Origin: Mucor racemosus
Lineage: Eukaryota > Mucoromycota > Mucoromycetes > Mucorales > Mucoraceae
Assembly (NCBI GenBank): GCA_027405735.1
Contig: JAPEHQ010000029.1
Coordinates: forward strand, 10,001 to 67,452
Reading direction: 5' to 3'
DNA length: 57,452 nt
Shown: positions 57,331-57,452 of the stretch, one piece after another
Position numbering within the stretch: position 1 is the first letter of the stretch
Layout of the letters: every line of letters begins with the position of its first letter
Program-made: the position numbers and the translations under genes
The notes under the pieces: generated by a model
What the model was told of the DNA's origin: nothing
The model's input: only the letters and a program-made list of their open reading frames with translations
Database searches by the model: none

Positions 57331-57452
57331 AAAACATGATGCTTTTGTCATACTGGGTTGATGAGATTGACAACCTCGAGTCAATTTAGTTTGGTGTCGT
57401 TTTTTTGGTGTTATATATTTCTCTTTATTAATCATAGTATTATTTTTCTTTC
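57331..57452. other. Flank of the hAT element
   Basis: 122 bp to the window end; no terminal inverted repeat can be paired with the left side. Confidence 0.4.

Overview
The window looks like nuclear DNA of an early-diverging filamentous fungus, most likely Mucoromycota (Mucorales). Supporting signs are AT-rich intergenic DNA with long poly-A/poly-T runs, many 50-130 bp introns with GTAAG/GTATG donors, fungal housekeeping genes (Ubp15/USP7, ORMDL, a Pho85-type cyclin, PanC, a PP2A B'' subunit, a Zn2Cys6 factor), and a piece of fungal-type 18S rDNA. Family names are from recognition of motifs; no database search was run.

Region 1 (1-14070) is a transposon graveyard bounded by long inverted repeats. 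The left arm (1-845, cut by the window edge) is the reverse complement of the right arm (12381-14070). Inside lie a decayed Pif1-like helicase with at least seven in-frame stops, an acidic-tailed ORF split by a 579-bp hAT-like MITE, an unrecognised minus-strand ORF, two relics of one nuclease-like family (the second split by a 900-bp TA-flanked element), a 138-bp foldback, an inverted scrap of the helicase region, and a 347-nt 5' fragment of 18S rRNA.

Region 2 (14-38 kb) is the ordinary genic part: an OM14-like mitochondrial protein, ORMDL, a PCL cyclin, a Zn2Cys6 transcription factor, a cytochrome P450, a solo copy of the long terminal repeat (26455-28035), Ubp15/USP7, a PP2A B''/PPP2R3 subunit and pantothenate synthetase. 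I rebuilt exon structures from splice signals and frame continuity, and all of these genes read through intact. They look like independent housekeeping genes rather than a pathway cluster.

Region 3 (38-43.5 kb) is gene-poor, with a diverged, rearranged relative of the terminal repeat (39870-40290) and a truncated third MITE copy.

Region 4 (43.5-57.4 kb) is a nested insertion. A hAT transposase gene is cut inside an intron: exons 1-2 at 43496-44662, exons 3-5 at 55622-57330. The 10.9 kb between the halves is bordered by TTGTCAT at both junctions. It carries an intact M28 (glutamate-carboxypeptidase-II-like) membrane peptidase gene, a Tc1/mariner transposase relic, a minisatellite of about sixty 20-bp units open in all six frames and flanked by divergent paralogous exons, a gene resembling a serine recombinase without its usual arginines, and a truncated second peptidase copy whose central part appears gene-converted.
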